The notes: generated from the sequence alone by a model not told the origin. A stretch of DNA of 64,000 nt from Thinopyrum elongatum (GCA_011799875.1 CM022303.1:215170255-215234254); one strand, 5' to 3'. Shown: positions 22,881 through 34,282, numbered from the stretch's first letter. Made by a program: numbers and translations.

Positions 22881-25434
22881 GCGCCATACACATCTGCATC
22901 CAGCTTACCATTCGTGGGCATTGGAGTTTTATAGCCCTTCATTTTGGAATCTTGCATTTTGAACTTCTTTAGGCATTCTTTCAGATATTTCTCCTGAGAT
23001 ATGAAAATTCCATTTGCCTGTTGATGAATTTGCAGTCCGAGAAAGAACTTGAGTTCACCCATCATGGACATTTGATATTTATCGGACATCATTTTCCCGA
23101 ACTCTAAGCTGCAAGCATTGTTCGTACAGCCGAAGATAATATCATCCACATAGATTTGACAAACAAATAAATCATTGTCAACAGCACGAGTGAAAAGTGT
23201 GGGATCAGTGGATCCTAGCTTGAACCCTTTGTCGAGTAGAAACTTCTTCAGGGTGTCATACCAAGCTCGAGGGGCTTGCTTTAGCCCATATAGAGCTTTC
23301 TTCAACCTGAATTTTTTTTAGGAAATTCAGGATGTTCAAAGCCAGGTGGTTGTCTAACATAAACTTCCTCATCAATTTCACCATTGAGGAAAGCACTTTT
23401 CACATCCATTTGATAAAGCAAGATATTGTTGTAGTTTGCATAAGCGAGAAGAATACGAATTGCCTCAAGGCGTTCAACAAGAGCATATGTTTCACCAAAA
23501 TCAATACCTTCTACCTGTGTGTACCCTTGAGCAACAAGTCGAGCTTTGTTTCTCACCACAATGCCATTTTCATCCTGCTTATTGCGGAAAATCCATTTCG
23601 TGCCGATGATATTGTGCTTCTTGGGATTCGGTTTGTCAACCAATTTCCACACATCATTTAATTCAAATCGCACCAACTCCTCTTGCATGGCATTCATCCA
23701 ATCTGGATCATTCATGGATTCTTCATATTTGGTAGGTTTTTCCAATGAAACAAAGGAGAAACTTCCACAATAGTTAGCCAAACGAGTGCGTGAGCGAGTT
23801 GTGGGTCGGTAACCTGGATTTTCAATTTCATCAAGAATTAATGAAGGATCAACTCGATTTGCCACACGAGGATGAGCATTTTCCTCGTGATGATCATTGT
23901 CATTTTCATCAGCATCAGCATTTGTATCATCATTCCCTTCAGGGTTGCCATTTTGATCGGCATTTGAATTTTGATTTCCATTTCCATTCGGAGGAGCATT
24001 TGCTTCGACAGTGGCTTGACAAGTTCTAGTTCGAGTCATAGGAGCATCATCATCAGAGGACTCAAGTGCATTTCCTTCAACAGGCTTGACGCTCCCAATG
24101 GCCATTTGCCGAATAGCATCCGATATCAACGGTTCATCTATCACATTTGGCAGGTGCTCCTTTTGGGAGTCGTTAGATTCATCAAACCGCACATTTACCG
24201 TTTTCATAACTTTCATGTGGTGAGAGTTATAGACACGATACGTATGCGAGTTTGAGTCATAACCAAGAAGAAAACCTTCATGTGCCTTAGGTGCAAACTT
24301 GGAAGAATGATTCATATCAAGAATGTAACACGGTGCACCAAAAACACGTAGATAAGAAACATTGGGTTTCTTGCCAGTGATAAGCTCATATGAAGTTTTC
24401 TTAAGGAACTTGTGAAGATAGACACGATTGATAACATGACAAGCAGTGTTAATAGCATCAGCCCAGAAACGAATGGGAGTTTTATACTCACTAAGCATTG
24501 TTCTCGCCATTTTAATGAGAGTTCTGTTCTTCCGTTCAACAACTCCATTTTGTTGAGGAGTGTATGCAGCAGAGAATTCATGAGTAATGCCATGTTCATC
24601 GAGAAATTCAGCAATATGAGTATTTTTAACTCAGTTCCATTGTCACTTGTGACATGCTTAATTCGCACATCATATTCATTATGTGCCTTCTTAGCGAAGC
24701 TTTTGAAGATGTCTTGAGTACAAGTCTTGTCTTCGAGAAAGAATACCCAAGTGTATCGAGAGAAATCATCAACAATAACCAGACCATGATGACTGCCACC
24801 GAAGCTTGCATAATTTTGAGGACCGAATAAATCCATATGAAGAATTTCCAGAGGTCTTGTAGTGGTCATGACTGTTTTTAAAGAATGATGCTTCTTGGCT
24901 AATTTTCCAGCCTCACAAGCAGCACAGAGACGATTCTTGTCGAATTTCACATCAGGAATGCCACGGAGATGATTTTTCCTCACCAAGGTCTACAAATTTC
25001 TCATACCTGCATGACCAAGTCTTCGGTGCCACAGCCAACCTTCGGTTGCTTTTGCAAGCAAACAAGTTTGGACTGAGGGACCCTTAGAGAAATCCACAAT
25101 ATAAAGATCACCCTTTCTAATTCCCTCAAAGACGAAGGAATTGTCAGAGGCCATGAAGACAATGCATTTGGATATCGAGAATAAAACTAGCATGCCAAGA
25201 TCACATAACTTGCCAAATGACATAAGATTGAATCCAAGAGACTGGACAAGTAAAACATCATCAATAGACTTGTCTTTGGATATGGCAATTTTACCTAGCC
25301 CAATTACCTTTCCTTTGTTGTTGTCACCAAAAGTGATATACTTCAAAGGAGAAGAAGTTAAGTTGGTCGACAAACAACGACTTGTCTTCGGTCATGTGAC
25401 TAGTGCATCCACTGTCCATAATCCATTCAGTGCA
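22769..25434 (-). pseudogene. pol of the Sirevirus-like element: protease, integrase, reverse transcriptase, no RNase H
   Basis: Order on the minus strand: protease active site WIMDSGCTSHMT (about 25405), gag-pre-integrase HRRLGHAG (about 25010), integrase core with HMDLFGP and TSDNGTE (24640-24850), then reverse transcriptase with IIGTKWIFRNK, MDVKSAFLNG and the catalytic YVDDIIFG (about 23140-23160). Frameshifts lie near 25370, 24640 and 23310, with a stop near 24990. The protein runs only to about NGKLDADVYG (about 22890), where the family normally continues through the end of RT into RNase H. The next bases are the start of the extra frame, so RNase H was lost by deletion. Confidence 0.85.
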
Positions 25435-25442
25435 CCCGGAGA

Positions 25443-25610
25443 CAGCGGCGGCGCCAGGAATTAGGCAAGCCCCAGGGCGACCCAGGCAGCCTTCGTTCAC
25501 TGTAGCTTACTGTAGCATTATACGTACAATAATCGCTACAGTCAATGAAGCAAACAACCATCCCGCCCCAGGCAGCCGCCCGGGCTGCCTAGGGCCTGTC
25601 TCCGCCACTG
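25443..25610. mobile_element. hAT-type MITE inserted before the protease motif
   Basis: 168 bp. Terminal inverted repeats start CAGCGGCGGCGCCAGG (left) and CAGTGGCGGAGACAGG (right, inverted). The flanks are CCCGGAGA (25435-25442) and CCCGAAGA (25611-25618), an 8-bp duplication with one mismatch, as hAT transposases make. It splits the protein just before the DSG protease motif. Confidence 0.88.
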
Positions 25611-25636
25611 CCCGAAGACATAGTCCAGCAGAAGAA

Positions 25637-28060
25637 TTATGCTTTCTTAACCACCCACATCTTTGCAGGTGGCTTCAAAACAAATGAACGAGCAGGATAT
25701 GATTTCTTTCGATAAGGATAGTTGTTACTCGATGAGGTGCGAGTATAATTGAAAGAGTAAGCATTGAAATTCTTTCTAGACGAATGTGCATAGTGATTGT
25801 ATGCAGTATGCATATATTCATTATGTCGAATTCTTTGTGCCTGCATGGTCAGTCGAGCAGAAGTAGGCAAAGCATCAATCATTTTCTTAGGCACCCAAAT
25901 AGCTTTCTTTGGGGGGCCATTTCTGCTGTTAGGTCCAACATAGCGAGCCACAGTCTCACCATGTTGATTTTTGAACAACTTATAATTGTCCAGGGAATCA
26001 TCATCAGGATATTCAGGAATAGGGGAGTTGTATCCCGAAAGTAATGCTGGATCGAGCGTTTTGCTCTTTGCAGGAACCCACACAGTTTGAGGATATTGAT
26101 GTGGTTCCCAGTAAGAACCATCTTCATTCAGTTTCCTTTCGAAACCGACACCTTCCTTTCTGGGATTTTTGTGAAGGATAGATTTGTTCAAAACATCACA
26201 GAGGGTTTGATGCCCTTTGAGAGATTTGAACATTCCTGTCTGAAGAAGATCCATCAAGCTAGCATTTTCATCAAAAACAGAACCATTTTCCTCGACCGAG
26301 GGGTTAGCATTCACAAATGATTCAGCATTTGATTCAGTATTGGTTCGTTCAAGTCATTTTAAACATGGTGGCTCAAACACTTCAGGTTTCTCTTTAAGTT
26401 GTTGGGTGAGAAGAGAATTTTCTCTGACCAAATCTTCATGAGCCTCTCTCAGCGCCTCGAGTTCCTGTTTCCTTTTCAGGTAACCATAGGTCAATCTTTT
26501 GTGGTCTACTGAGAGAAAATCATGACGAGTTGAGAGTTCATCCATTCGTGACTTGAGAGTGGAATACTCTTCGGTCAGCGACTGGTTTTTCTCCATCTCC
26601 TCAACCAACAACCCTTCAGATTTCCTGAGGGTTTTCTCAATTTTCTCAAGAGAATTTTGTTGAATATTAGCAATTTTGATCAACTTAGCATGGTCATCCT
26701 CATCAGAAGAATATTGATCACTGGAGTGAACCTTGTGATGTTTGGAGGATACCTTTTCTTTCGAAGCCTTGGCCACGAAGCAATAGGCAGGAGATTCATC
26801 GTCGCTTGACGGATTCCCGAATAAGTTTGTCGTAGCAGAGGAGGCACATGCTATGCCCGCCATGCCGGTGTCGGAATCCTTATCGGATTCTTCTTCTTCT
26901 TCGGAACCTGACAATTCTTCTTAATCAGAATCCATTTCCTTGCCGATGTATGCCTTGGCCTTGCGAGAGGTATTCTTGCGGTTGGAGAAGGACTTGGAAG
27001 GATTCCTTGACGAAGATCTTGACGAAGATTTTGAAGTCGAGTTGTCCTTCTTCTTGAAGAATTTCTTCGTCTTCTTCTCATCACCGGAGTCGTAGTTCTT
27101 GCTCTTGCTTTTGCCTCGATGGTTGCCCGAATCATATCTTCCACTAGCACGGATTTCAGCTTCCCAGAGAGGGCAGTCCGAAATGATGTGTCCAGGCTTT
27201 TTGCACTTGAAACAGGTGTATTCTCCAATAGGTTTTGATGAAGATTTTGAACCCCCAGAGTTGCTTGAACTTCTTTTCTGGAACTGGCTCTTCTTGTGAA
27301 ATAGTTGGAATCTTTTCGTGATCGGTGCGAGATTATTGCTGAGTCTTTTTGGATCATCAGAATCTTCTTTGGCATTTCCATCAGAGGAAGAATCAGCTGC
27401 TGCCTTGAGAGCATGATTTTTGCGTAAACTTGAACCATACAAATCTCTTTTCTCTTCTTCCTGTTCCTCGTGAGTGTTTAGTCTCTCCATGATATCAGCA
27501 GAGTCAAGGTCCTTGAAGTCAGGTCGTTCAAGTATCATCAGAACCAGTGTGTCAAAAGAACTGTCAAGAGATCGAAGCAGCTTCTTAACAACTTCATGGT
27601 CAGTGATGTCTTTGGCGCCGAGACCTTGAAGTTCATTCACGATATAACTCAGGCGATCGAAGGTTTGTTGGCAGCTTTCATTTCCAGTGCGCTTGAAACG
27701 ATTGAACTTGGCTCGAACAGTATCAATTCTAGCTTCTTTCTGAGTTGAAACTCCTTCATTGATCTTTTCGAGGACGTCCCATAATTCCTTCGCAGTTTCA
27801 CACTGGCGATAGCGAAGAAATTGTGCTCGATTGAGATGACCACCAATTTCATCTTTGGCCTAAGCATCCAGCTGAATGAGCTTCTTTTCTTCATCGGAAG
27901 GGGCTTGAGGTACAGCAATGTTGAGCCCGAATTGCACCACATTCCACATATCATCATCTATTGCTCGGAGACGGATCTTCATCTTCTCCTTCCAGAAGGG
28001 ATAGTCCGTCCCATCGAATATGGGAATCTTGAGATGCGACTTGTAGTTCACTGAAGACAT
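25637..28060 (-). pseudogene. gag of the Sirevirus-like element, long C-terminal extension
   Basis: A single frame runs from the ATG at 28060 to 25637, broken only by in-frame stops near 27860 (TAG), 26921 (TAA) and 26354 (TGA) before the terminal stop near 25637. The N-terminal part (KIPIFDGTDYPFWKEKMKI) is the Copia gag head; a gag core follows (LSYIVNELQGLGAKD, 27640). The CCHC knuckle CFKCKKPGHIISDCP lies near 27170-27215. Beyond it comes a Ser/Lys-rich region, an acidic tract (about 26880-26920), a coiled-coil-like block (26400-26700) and a Tyr/Asn/Ser-rich tail. An extended gag with a coiled coil after the knuckle is typical of Sireviruses. The frame sits directly behind the primer site. 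Confidence 0.85.
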
Positions 28061-28111
28061 ACTTAAACTCCCAAGTCGTTAGACTAAACTGAGCAGAGTC
28101 AAGGTGTACCT

Positions 28112-28125
28112 CGCTCTGATACCAA
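28112..28125 (-). other. tRNA-iMet primer-binding site
   Basis: The minus strand reads TGGTATCAGAGCG one base after the 5' LTR, a perfect match to the initiator-Met tRNA site used by Copia elements. Confidence 0.92.
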
Positions 28126-28126
28126 T

Positions 28127-29423
28127 TGCAGGAACGAAGTATGTCTACCAGAGGGGGGTGAATGGGAGTTTTAAATTTTCTTCGGAAAACTTAAATCTCT
28201 CAGAACTCAGCAGCGGAATGAATGAAAAACAAACTACAGTGAACTAAGACAGAGTACCGAAGGAGAACTAAAGCATGCATCGATGTAAATTATACGAATG
28301 AAAATGCATCGAAGGTAAACATGAGTGACAGAGATAACCGATGATGCTCGATGGCGACAAGGAATTTGTTTGACAAGTTCGTCCTTCTGCACAAGGACTA
28401 CGTCTGGTTGGAGGGGATGTGACTTAACATGGAAGATAAACTCTCTTCACCCTATTCTCCTCGACAATCGATTTGTCAACCAATGCCGATTACTCGTGGT
28501 AGATACTTGAAGGCGATTTTCGAACCTTTACAGACTTCTTCTTCGAGAACCACAATCACTCTTGGTCTCTGAAGAAATTGACACCTAACCGTCTAGAGAG
28601 TTTGCAGCTCTCAAGAGTAATAGGCGGAGCGTACTAAACTTAGATTCCAGTGATGCTGAACCACTATCTAATTCTTCGGCTCTAGGGTTTTTCTCTCGGT
28701 GGATTTTAAACTCAAATCGCTCAGAGAGTGGGTTGCTCAACAATCTTCTCAGAATCAAACGGATCAGCCGCCGGACAAAGCCGGCGCGGGGTGGCTATAT
28801 ATAGCTGCGGTCTTCCCAGACGGGAAATGACCATTTTGGACACGAGGTCCAGCCAATGGCCAACCGACACATTCACAACGGTCGGATTTTGGAGCAACGG
28901 TAACATTACTTGAGGAACAAGTAATGCTAACTCCTTGGTCCGAGTCAAATCTCTCGCAGCGAAGAAGATCACAGTCTCTTGCTGGCAAGTATTTGCTCGG
29001 AGCACAAAGAGATTTCTCTCACAGCTTTCATAGGATTTGGGTTTAGCATCAGAGAATCAAAGCTTCGAACGCTACACCCCTCTTAATATTATGGTGGTCC
29101 TATGACTCAATGAAAGAAGAAGAACAACGAAACAAATGCTACGTCTTCACTTCGTCTTCATTCTTCCTCGAACGCAGTCATATTCTTCGAACAGACACCG
29201 AACTAATTGCTTGAACTTCAGCAATTTTTAGGGGTCACTATTGTTAGCTTTATCTTCGGTGATAACCTTCGCTGCCACGCAGGGAGATTATCTTCGTCTT
29301 TTGCATCAAACTCCTCGATACTTCAGGGGCCTGTTACTCTGTGTGCACTAGCAAACACATAAGTCCCATACTGTTTATGTCAACAAACTCCAAAAACATA
29401 AGGGGCCTATCATTGCACCAACA
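28127..29423 (-). repeat. 5' LTR of the Sirevirus-like element
   Basis: 1297 bp, TGTTGGTGCAATG to TTCGTTCCTGCA on the minus strand, partner of 17365-18662. A TATATATA promoter-like box is near 28796-28803. Confidence 0.92.
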
Positions 29424-29428
29424 AGGAC

Positions 29429-29645
29429 CGATGAGAATCCAGATGAATATAACAATATCAATCCACTTTACTACTAAAACCTCTGGAGTCAAGAATTTCT
29501 TTGATTGTTTGATCCTCTATTGTGTCAAAAGCTTTCTCAAAGTCTAATTTTAAAATCACTATCTCCTCTTTAGACTGGTGGCACTGTTGAATGTATTCAT
29601 AGGGCCATGTCAAACAATTTTGGATAGACCTTTTCTGTAGAAAGA
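29429..29645 (-). pseudogene. LINE B, RT motif A segment, other side of the Copia insertion
   Basis: The minus strand reads [19 protein letters not shown], the RT motif A block of plant LINEs, preceded by [20 protein letters not shown]. Joined at the 5-bp duplication, its frame leads into LLNGVPG at about 17350, as expected for the family. The LINE text stops near 29645, so the 5' part is missing. Confidence 0.8.
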
Positions 29646-29939
29646 CACAAACCGATTGAGCGAGCCCAACACAACGCACACGCATGGAATGCCAGTCGCC
29701 AGATGAGACGCACACGGCCCACTCCCAAACCTAGCTAGCGTGGCAGCAGCGGCTGGAGGGATGAGGCGGACTGGCTGACGACGGGACGGTCGACGGTGGT
29801 TGGGGGCATCGAGCAAGCGGGCGGCTGGGTGTTGCTGCTTAGGAGGCACTGCACAGTGAACAGCGGCTGAGGGTGGGGCCTAGGGGTATATCTCTTTGAA
29901 TTTTAACAACTTATATTATGAACTTGAAGGGGAAGGGGC
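29646..29939. other. GC-rich spacer without recognised gene
   Basis: No supported gene. It may be the 5' part of the hAT remnant or unrelated flank. Confidence 0.3.
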
Positions 29940-30374
29940 ATGGAAGAGCTTGCTCGACTCATAGAGATCTATCATGAGGATTTCACTCATTATGAATGTG
30001 AATATATGGAAGATAACCTTGAGCTATTCATCATTCATATGAGAAGAATTGAAGACTTTAGAGCTTGTCATGATATTGCAAGCCTGGCTAAGAAGATTAT
30101 TGATCTTGAAAGGCGTGTCATGTTTCTTGCTGTTTATCGCCCCATTGAGTTGCCATTGCTACTATCGGTAGCGACGACACCAGTTGAAAGGGTCTTCTCA
30201 GCCATGAAAATCATCAAGACTGAGTTGCGCAACAAGATGTCTAACTTAATGACTTGATGGTGTGTTACACTGAGCGAGGGGTCTTCAAAAGTTTCGATCT
30301 TGGTAAAACTAATGAAGATTTTCAGAAGGAGGGTATGGCACTATCATTGTCTAGGTCTTCTAGACGCCATTGAA
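29940..30374 (+). pseudogene. hAT transposase C-terminal remnant
   Basis: The frame starting at 29940 reads LARLIEIYHEDF and later PIELPLLLSVATTPVERVFSAMK (about 30140-30210), the dimerisation region of hAT transposases; the pattern 'ATxxVERxFSAMKIIKTELRNKM' is typical of plant copies. A frameshift near 30250 moves the match (LMVCYTERGVFKSF) to another frame. Only the C-terminal ~140 residues are present, so the copy is dead. No terminal repeats were identified. Confidence 0.75.
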
Positions 30375-31660
30375 AGCTTCATTATGGGTATGTTTTAGGT
30401 TATTTTTCTATTGAAATATGTCAACATTATCATTATATTTGGTTATTCATTTGAGAATCACATAAAAATAGAAGTGCACGTTATTAGATATATTGACTCT
30501 TTTGGTTTCTCATAAAAAAATCGTTGCTTAAGACTTCGCCCCACCTTATACAAATGAAGTCCTCCTCCACTGCTTCTCTGCTAGCTAGTTCACACTTCAT
30601 CTCTTCCTCCAACTTCGGACCATGTAGAAAAACCGTTTGAAAATGTTGTTCATCTTTTTTTATGGCAAAAAATGATTATATTGGCTCAAATGTTGTTCAT
30701 CTTTTTTCCCCATAACTTTGAAAAAAATCAAGTCATTTAAGTTTGAAAATACTTGAAAGAAAAAGGTACTCTTGCATCTATAAAATCAAGACAGTATGTA
30801 GTGGGTGGGGTGGGGAGTAGGATTAAAATATGTAGTTCATGAGGAAACAAAGCTAGATTCGCCACGCAGCCGATGAACAATAGGATAGGGACAGGGATAT
30901 GGGCAGAACGGCACATTTTTGTGGGGCATGGGGACAATTCGATTGGAGCTGAAAAATCCAACCCCGGAATTCATTCCGAGTTAATCAATCGGCTGATTGG
31001 ATACAGAGCCTCGACATTGCTAATCTTCGCTAAAGAAGAGACAACTAGACAATGACCGATCACAAAAAGCAGGACTAAACTCAAATGATGAGGGCTAACT
31101 TCTAACTTTTCCAGCCTACGGCAAAGTTGGAAATGGAGCATCTCACAGTGAACAAACAGTGCATTCAGTTCAATGCATTGTTCATCTATTCAAAACCTAG
31201 TTGTTGTCCCAACAGTGGCGTAATTGTACCCGGGCGACTGGTCAAACTGAACATTCTAATGTCACTTATCAGTCAACCAGAGGCTTATTCAGATCAAGTT
31301 GTAGACCCATCACCCATTTGAAATGCTGGAAGCTTTGTGCAAATTTTACATGAACTTTATGCAAAATTTACACTTTATAGTAGGTGATGGTTTCGTGATG
31401 CAAGACCCCTTCCTTGAAGAGATCCAAATGTTCCATGGGAGCATCGATCACGGGCTGCATAATGTACAGGCTCGTAGGCTTGATGCAGCATATGCGCGCA
31501 CAGTCGAGTCGTGCACTTGCGCTGTGGAGTCAGAAGTTACCAAACGCCGACAAGTGCAGGGAGCCACCACCGCACCGGCACTGGGTCCTTACTCCGTAAC
31601 CACGTCGCCGTCACGGCACGCCCACAAACCCCCAGCCCCGATCAACTGCCCCCGGCCAAG
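30375..31660. other. Intergenic sequence upstream of the At3g17950-like gene
   Basis: No gene recognised. A short duplication of TGTTGTTCATCTTTTTT occurs at about 30638-30710. From about 31500 the sequence becomes GC-rich, consistent with the promoter-proximal region of the downstream gene. Confidence 0.4.
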
Positions 31661-31671
31661 CCACAACTGCT

Positions 31672-31677
31672 TATAAA
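31672..31677 (+). promoter_or_regulatory. TATA box of the At3g17950-like gene
   Basis: TATAAA 80-85 bp before the ATG, followed by a CT-rich stretch (CTTCCTCCTCCCC) typical of grass transcription starts. Confidence 0.65.
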
Positions 31678-31756
31678 CCCTTCGTCTTCCTCCTCCCCAC
31701 ATCACCACCGCCCCTCGCCCCTCGCCGCTTCCGTCTCCTTGCCGACGGAGCAAGCA

Positions 31757-32451
31757 ATGGACCTCGACGACGACATGATACCCTACTCCCCCTCCGGCGA
31801 CTCCTCGCCGTCCTCCTCCGACCTCGACACCGAGGTAGTTATCGAATTTCTTGGCTGGGTGCGGTTAGTTGCATTTGCGTCGTTTTCTTGTGTGCGCTGA
31901 CGGAGTTGTTGGTTTTGATCTGTTGGCAGTCGACGGGGTCCTTCTTCCCGGACCGGAGCACGACGCTGGGGACGCTGATGGGCGTGTCGACGTTCGGCGG
32001 CGCCGGTGTCCAGCGGCGGCTGACTCGGGCGGCGCCGGGGCAGGAAAGCGAGAGGCCGACGCGTGCGGCAACGGCGGGGCAGGAGGGGCGGCGCGGGGGC
32101 GGGTGGCGACGGAGGAGACGGCGGCGGGGCGGGAGCTGGTGGCGGCTGTGCCGCGACGACGCCAGCGGGCCGCCGACGAGGCTGGGCGAGTTCCTGGACA
32201 TGGAGCGGCAGCACGCCGGCGCCGACTTCCTGTGCGGCGGCGGCGGCCCGCCGGAGCCGGAGGCGCCTTCGGTGGCCGCGACCCCGCTGTTCGAGGACGG
32301 GAGGGTGCGCCCGCCGCAGCAGCGCGCCGCCCCGCCGGAGGAGCGCGGGAGGTGGCGGCTGCAGCGGGCCGCGGAAGGGTCGTCCACGTCGTCGTCGCTG
32401 GCCAGGCTCCCGGTGCTGCTCACCGGCATCTGCAGCGGCGGCGCAGGGTAG
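31757..32451 (+). CDS. Uncharacterised At3g17950-like protein, two exons
   Basis: Exon 1 is 31757-31834 (26 codons); intron 31835-31929 has GT-AG borders (GAG/GTAGTT and TTGGCAG/TCG); exon 2 is 31930-32451. The predicted protein has 199 residues. Across the splice site it reads SSDLDTE then STGSFFPDRSTTLGTLMGVS, the conserved block of this small plant family; a second block near the end of the family is LGEFLDMERQ. Between them lies a very Arg/Gly-rich stretch (GGWRRRRRRRGG). No transmembrane segment or signal peptide is seen. The function of the family is not established. I chose the ATG at 31757 because it precedes the SSDLDTE block, lies 80 bp after a TATA box, and the splice keeps frame. 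Longer minus-strand frames here are shadows of high GC. Confidence 0.75.
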
Positions 32452-33216
32452 TGGTAACACCTCGCAATTAACTCATCCCCGAGGGGCGCTTACGTGGTGT
32501 ACGTGAAAGCGGACTGAATGCAGCGTGATTCTTTTCTTTATCCCACGGATTCTCCTTGCCGCTTCATTTCTCCTTCCTTCGTTAAATAATTATTATTGCT
32601 GTTTGGTCCTTCTGGCCCAGTACAAAATTCTTCGTTTGATGCTTCAACTCTTCTCTTTTCTTTCTCCTTTTGCTCTGCTTTACTATCGAATAGAATCGGA
32701 GTTGGTACAAAAGCAACAAAGCTATGCTCTCTTCCATGTTGTTACGCCCATCAGTTTTTATTTATCTTGTGTACTCCTGTAAATATCAAAGCAGCAGTGG
32801 GCAAAGTAAAGTCGCTTGTATTCGTCTGTACTATTCGCAGCCGCCGTGCATGCATGCACCGCGGATTCGCAGCAGTAAGTGTATCACTGGTACAGGTGCG
32901 GCACCGTGGCATTTTCTTCCCTGTCCGTGCACTGCATGCGGCCCGATCCCATCGCACGGACGGAAGATATGCCACGTCGCCCGGGGATTCGAGTGCCAGC
33001 TGACCGCCGAGAGCAGACACGAAATCCCGACGCCAACGAACGAACCTTTGCACGGCGGTCGACGCGATCCGCCGCATGGGTTCATCTTCATCGGTCGCTC
33101 TCGGGATCAAGTTAGCGGCGATCCGTGCCGCATTGGGCATGCGCGCCATGCCTGCTCTGCGGCCCCCACGCAGCAGCAGAATGATGAGGAGGAGGAGATG
33201 GAGATGTACCCGTATT
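32452..33216. other. 3' flank of the At3g17950-like gene
   Basis: T-rich sequence at 32520-32700 suits a 3' UTR. A perfect 14-bp palindrome GTGCATGCATGCAC lies at 32846-32859. No gene found. Confidence 0.4.
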
Positions 33217-33527
33217 GGCTAAATTTCGTGTTTTGACCATTTTCGTATACTATTTCAGGATCTGACCCTCATTGAAAAAAAATCCGGGATCTGATCCTTT
33301 TCTTACCGCCAGGCACCTTTCGGACACCCTACCGCCAAAAAATTTTAAGTTTCCAACACAGAGCGTGCCCAGGGCCTACCGCCAGACACCTTGGCGGTAG
33401 GCAGGAACCCTACCTACCTACCGCCAAGGGGTCTGGCGGTAGGAAAAGGGTCAAATTCCGAAACTTTTCTCAACGGGGTCAGATCCCAAAATAGTATACG
33501 AAAAGGGTCAAAACACGAAATTCGGCC
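33217..33527. mobile_element. Mutator-type MITE with long inverted repeats
   Basis: 311 bp. The ends are inverted copies over roughly 100 bp (GGCYRAATTTCGTGTTTTGACC and GTATACTATTT near both ends). The flanks ACCCGTATT (33208-33216) and ACCCGTAGT (33528-33536) form a 9-bp duplication with one mismatch, the hallmark of Mutator-like insertion. The middle holds several TACCGCCA/TGGCGGTA motifs. Confidence 0.85.
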
Positions 33528-33536
33528 ACCCGTAGT

Positions 33537-34282
33537 TGCTTCCGGTTTGAAGCAAAGCTTCAGATTCCAGCAAGGGCCCAAAGGCCAGAAAAAGACGCGG
33601 CACATGACATGTCCACCAACGGACGAGGTCACACACGTTTAAGTTTAACCTGAAGCTTAAATTGGATGGCCGCTCTGGCAGTTCAAAGCTTGGAATGAAT
33701 GTTCAAGCAGAGTTCCCGCCGATTCTTCTTTGGCTTCATCATAGCCAAAAAGGGAGTTGTGTTCTCTAAGCAATGTTGCATCGAAGTATTTCATTAAGGG
33801 GGTTGTTGACCTTGGAGTTTCCATCGTTGTCTGTGGTGCGGCCGTGCGGCGTCCACAATTTTCTTGGGATTGGTTGTTTTGCCATGAAGCGATGACATTG
33901 ACTTCTCAACTGGAAGAAGGCGGCCATTTAGATAGCAAAGGACTTTTTTTTTTGCGGGGAAGATAGCAAAGAACTTAATACGAAGCTAAACCTAGGACGA
34001 TGGTGATATTATTTTTTGCGTGTGACAATAGGACGATGATGATATAGTAGTAGTAGATAGATATAGATTGCTTGTCTTGCAGTTGGCACGACCGATCCTT
34101 TTCCTGTCATTTTTTACAGGAAAGGATCGGCATCCGTTACACGTAGTAGAAATAATAATACAGGGGCAGCAAAGCAAACGGACGAATCAGCCCACTGCAG
34201 CCCATACAAAACAAGGACCACCAACCAGGCTTCCTTCTTTGGCCCACCACAGCTAAAGAGGCCACTCCACCACCACATTTCT
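33537..34282. other. Spacer and probable 3' UTR of the GH9 gene
   Basis: No gene recognised at 33540-34000. The last ~200 bp before the stop codon of the minus-strand GH9 gene are likely its 3' UTR and contain a hairpin at 34092-34130. Confidence 0.4.
34092..34130. other. Hairpin in the 3' flank of the GH9 gene
   Basis: CCGATCCTTTTCCTGT (34092-34107) pairs with ACAGGAAAGGATCGG (34116-34130), a 15-bp stem with a one-base bulge and a short loop. It lies about 150 bp past the stop codon. Confidence 0.7.

Larger units (their letters stand above)
17365..29423 (-). mobile_element. Sirevirus-like Copia retrotransposon, complete with two LTRs
   Basis: A 12,059-bp element with LTRs at 17365-18662 and 28127-29423. 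It is flanked by AGGAT (17360-17364) and AGGAC (29424-29428), a 5-bp duplication with one later change. Minus-strand order: 5' LTR, tRNA-iMet primer site, gag with an unusually long C-terminal extension, protease, integrase, reverse transcriptase, a 3.7-kb extra reading frame, two polypurine tracts, 3' LTR. Long gag, an extra 3' frame and multiple polypurine tracts fit the Sirevirus lineage (Maximus-like in Triticeae); the family name is inference. All frames carry stops or shifts. A hand comparison of the first ~310 bp of the LTRs gives about 5% differences, so it is not young. Confidence 0.85.

Noticed and set aside
31783..32460. Two long minus-strand frames over the At3g17950-like gene
   Set aside because: Low-complexity Arg/Pro shadows of a high-GC exon; the plus strand has the conserved block.
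32724..33236. 170-codon plus frame after the At3g17950-like gene
   Set aside because: No domain, extends into the MITE border, atypical composition; judged random.
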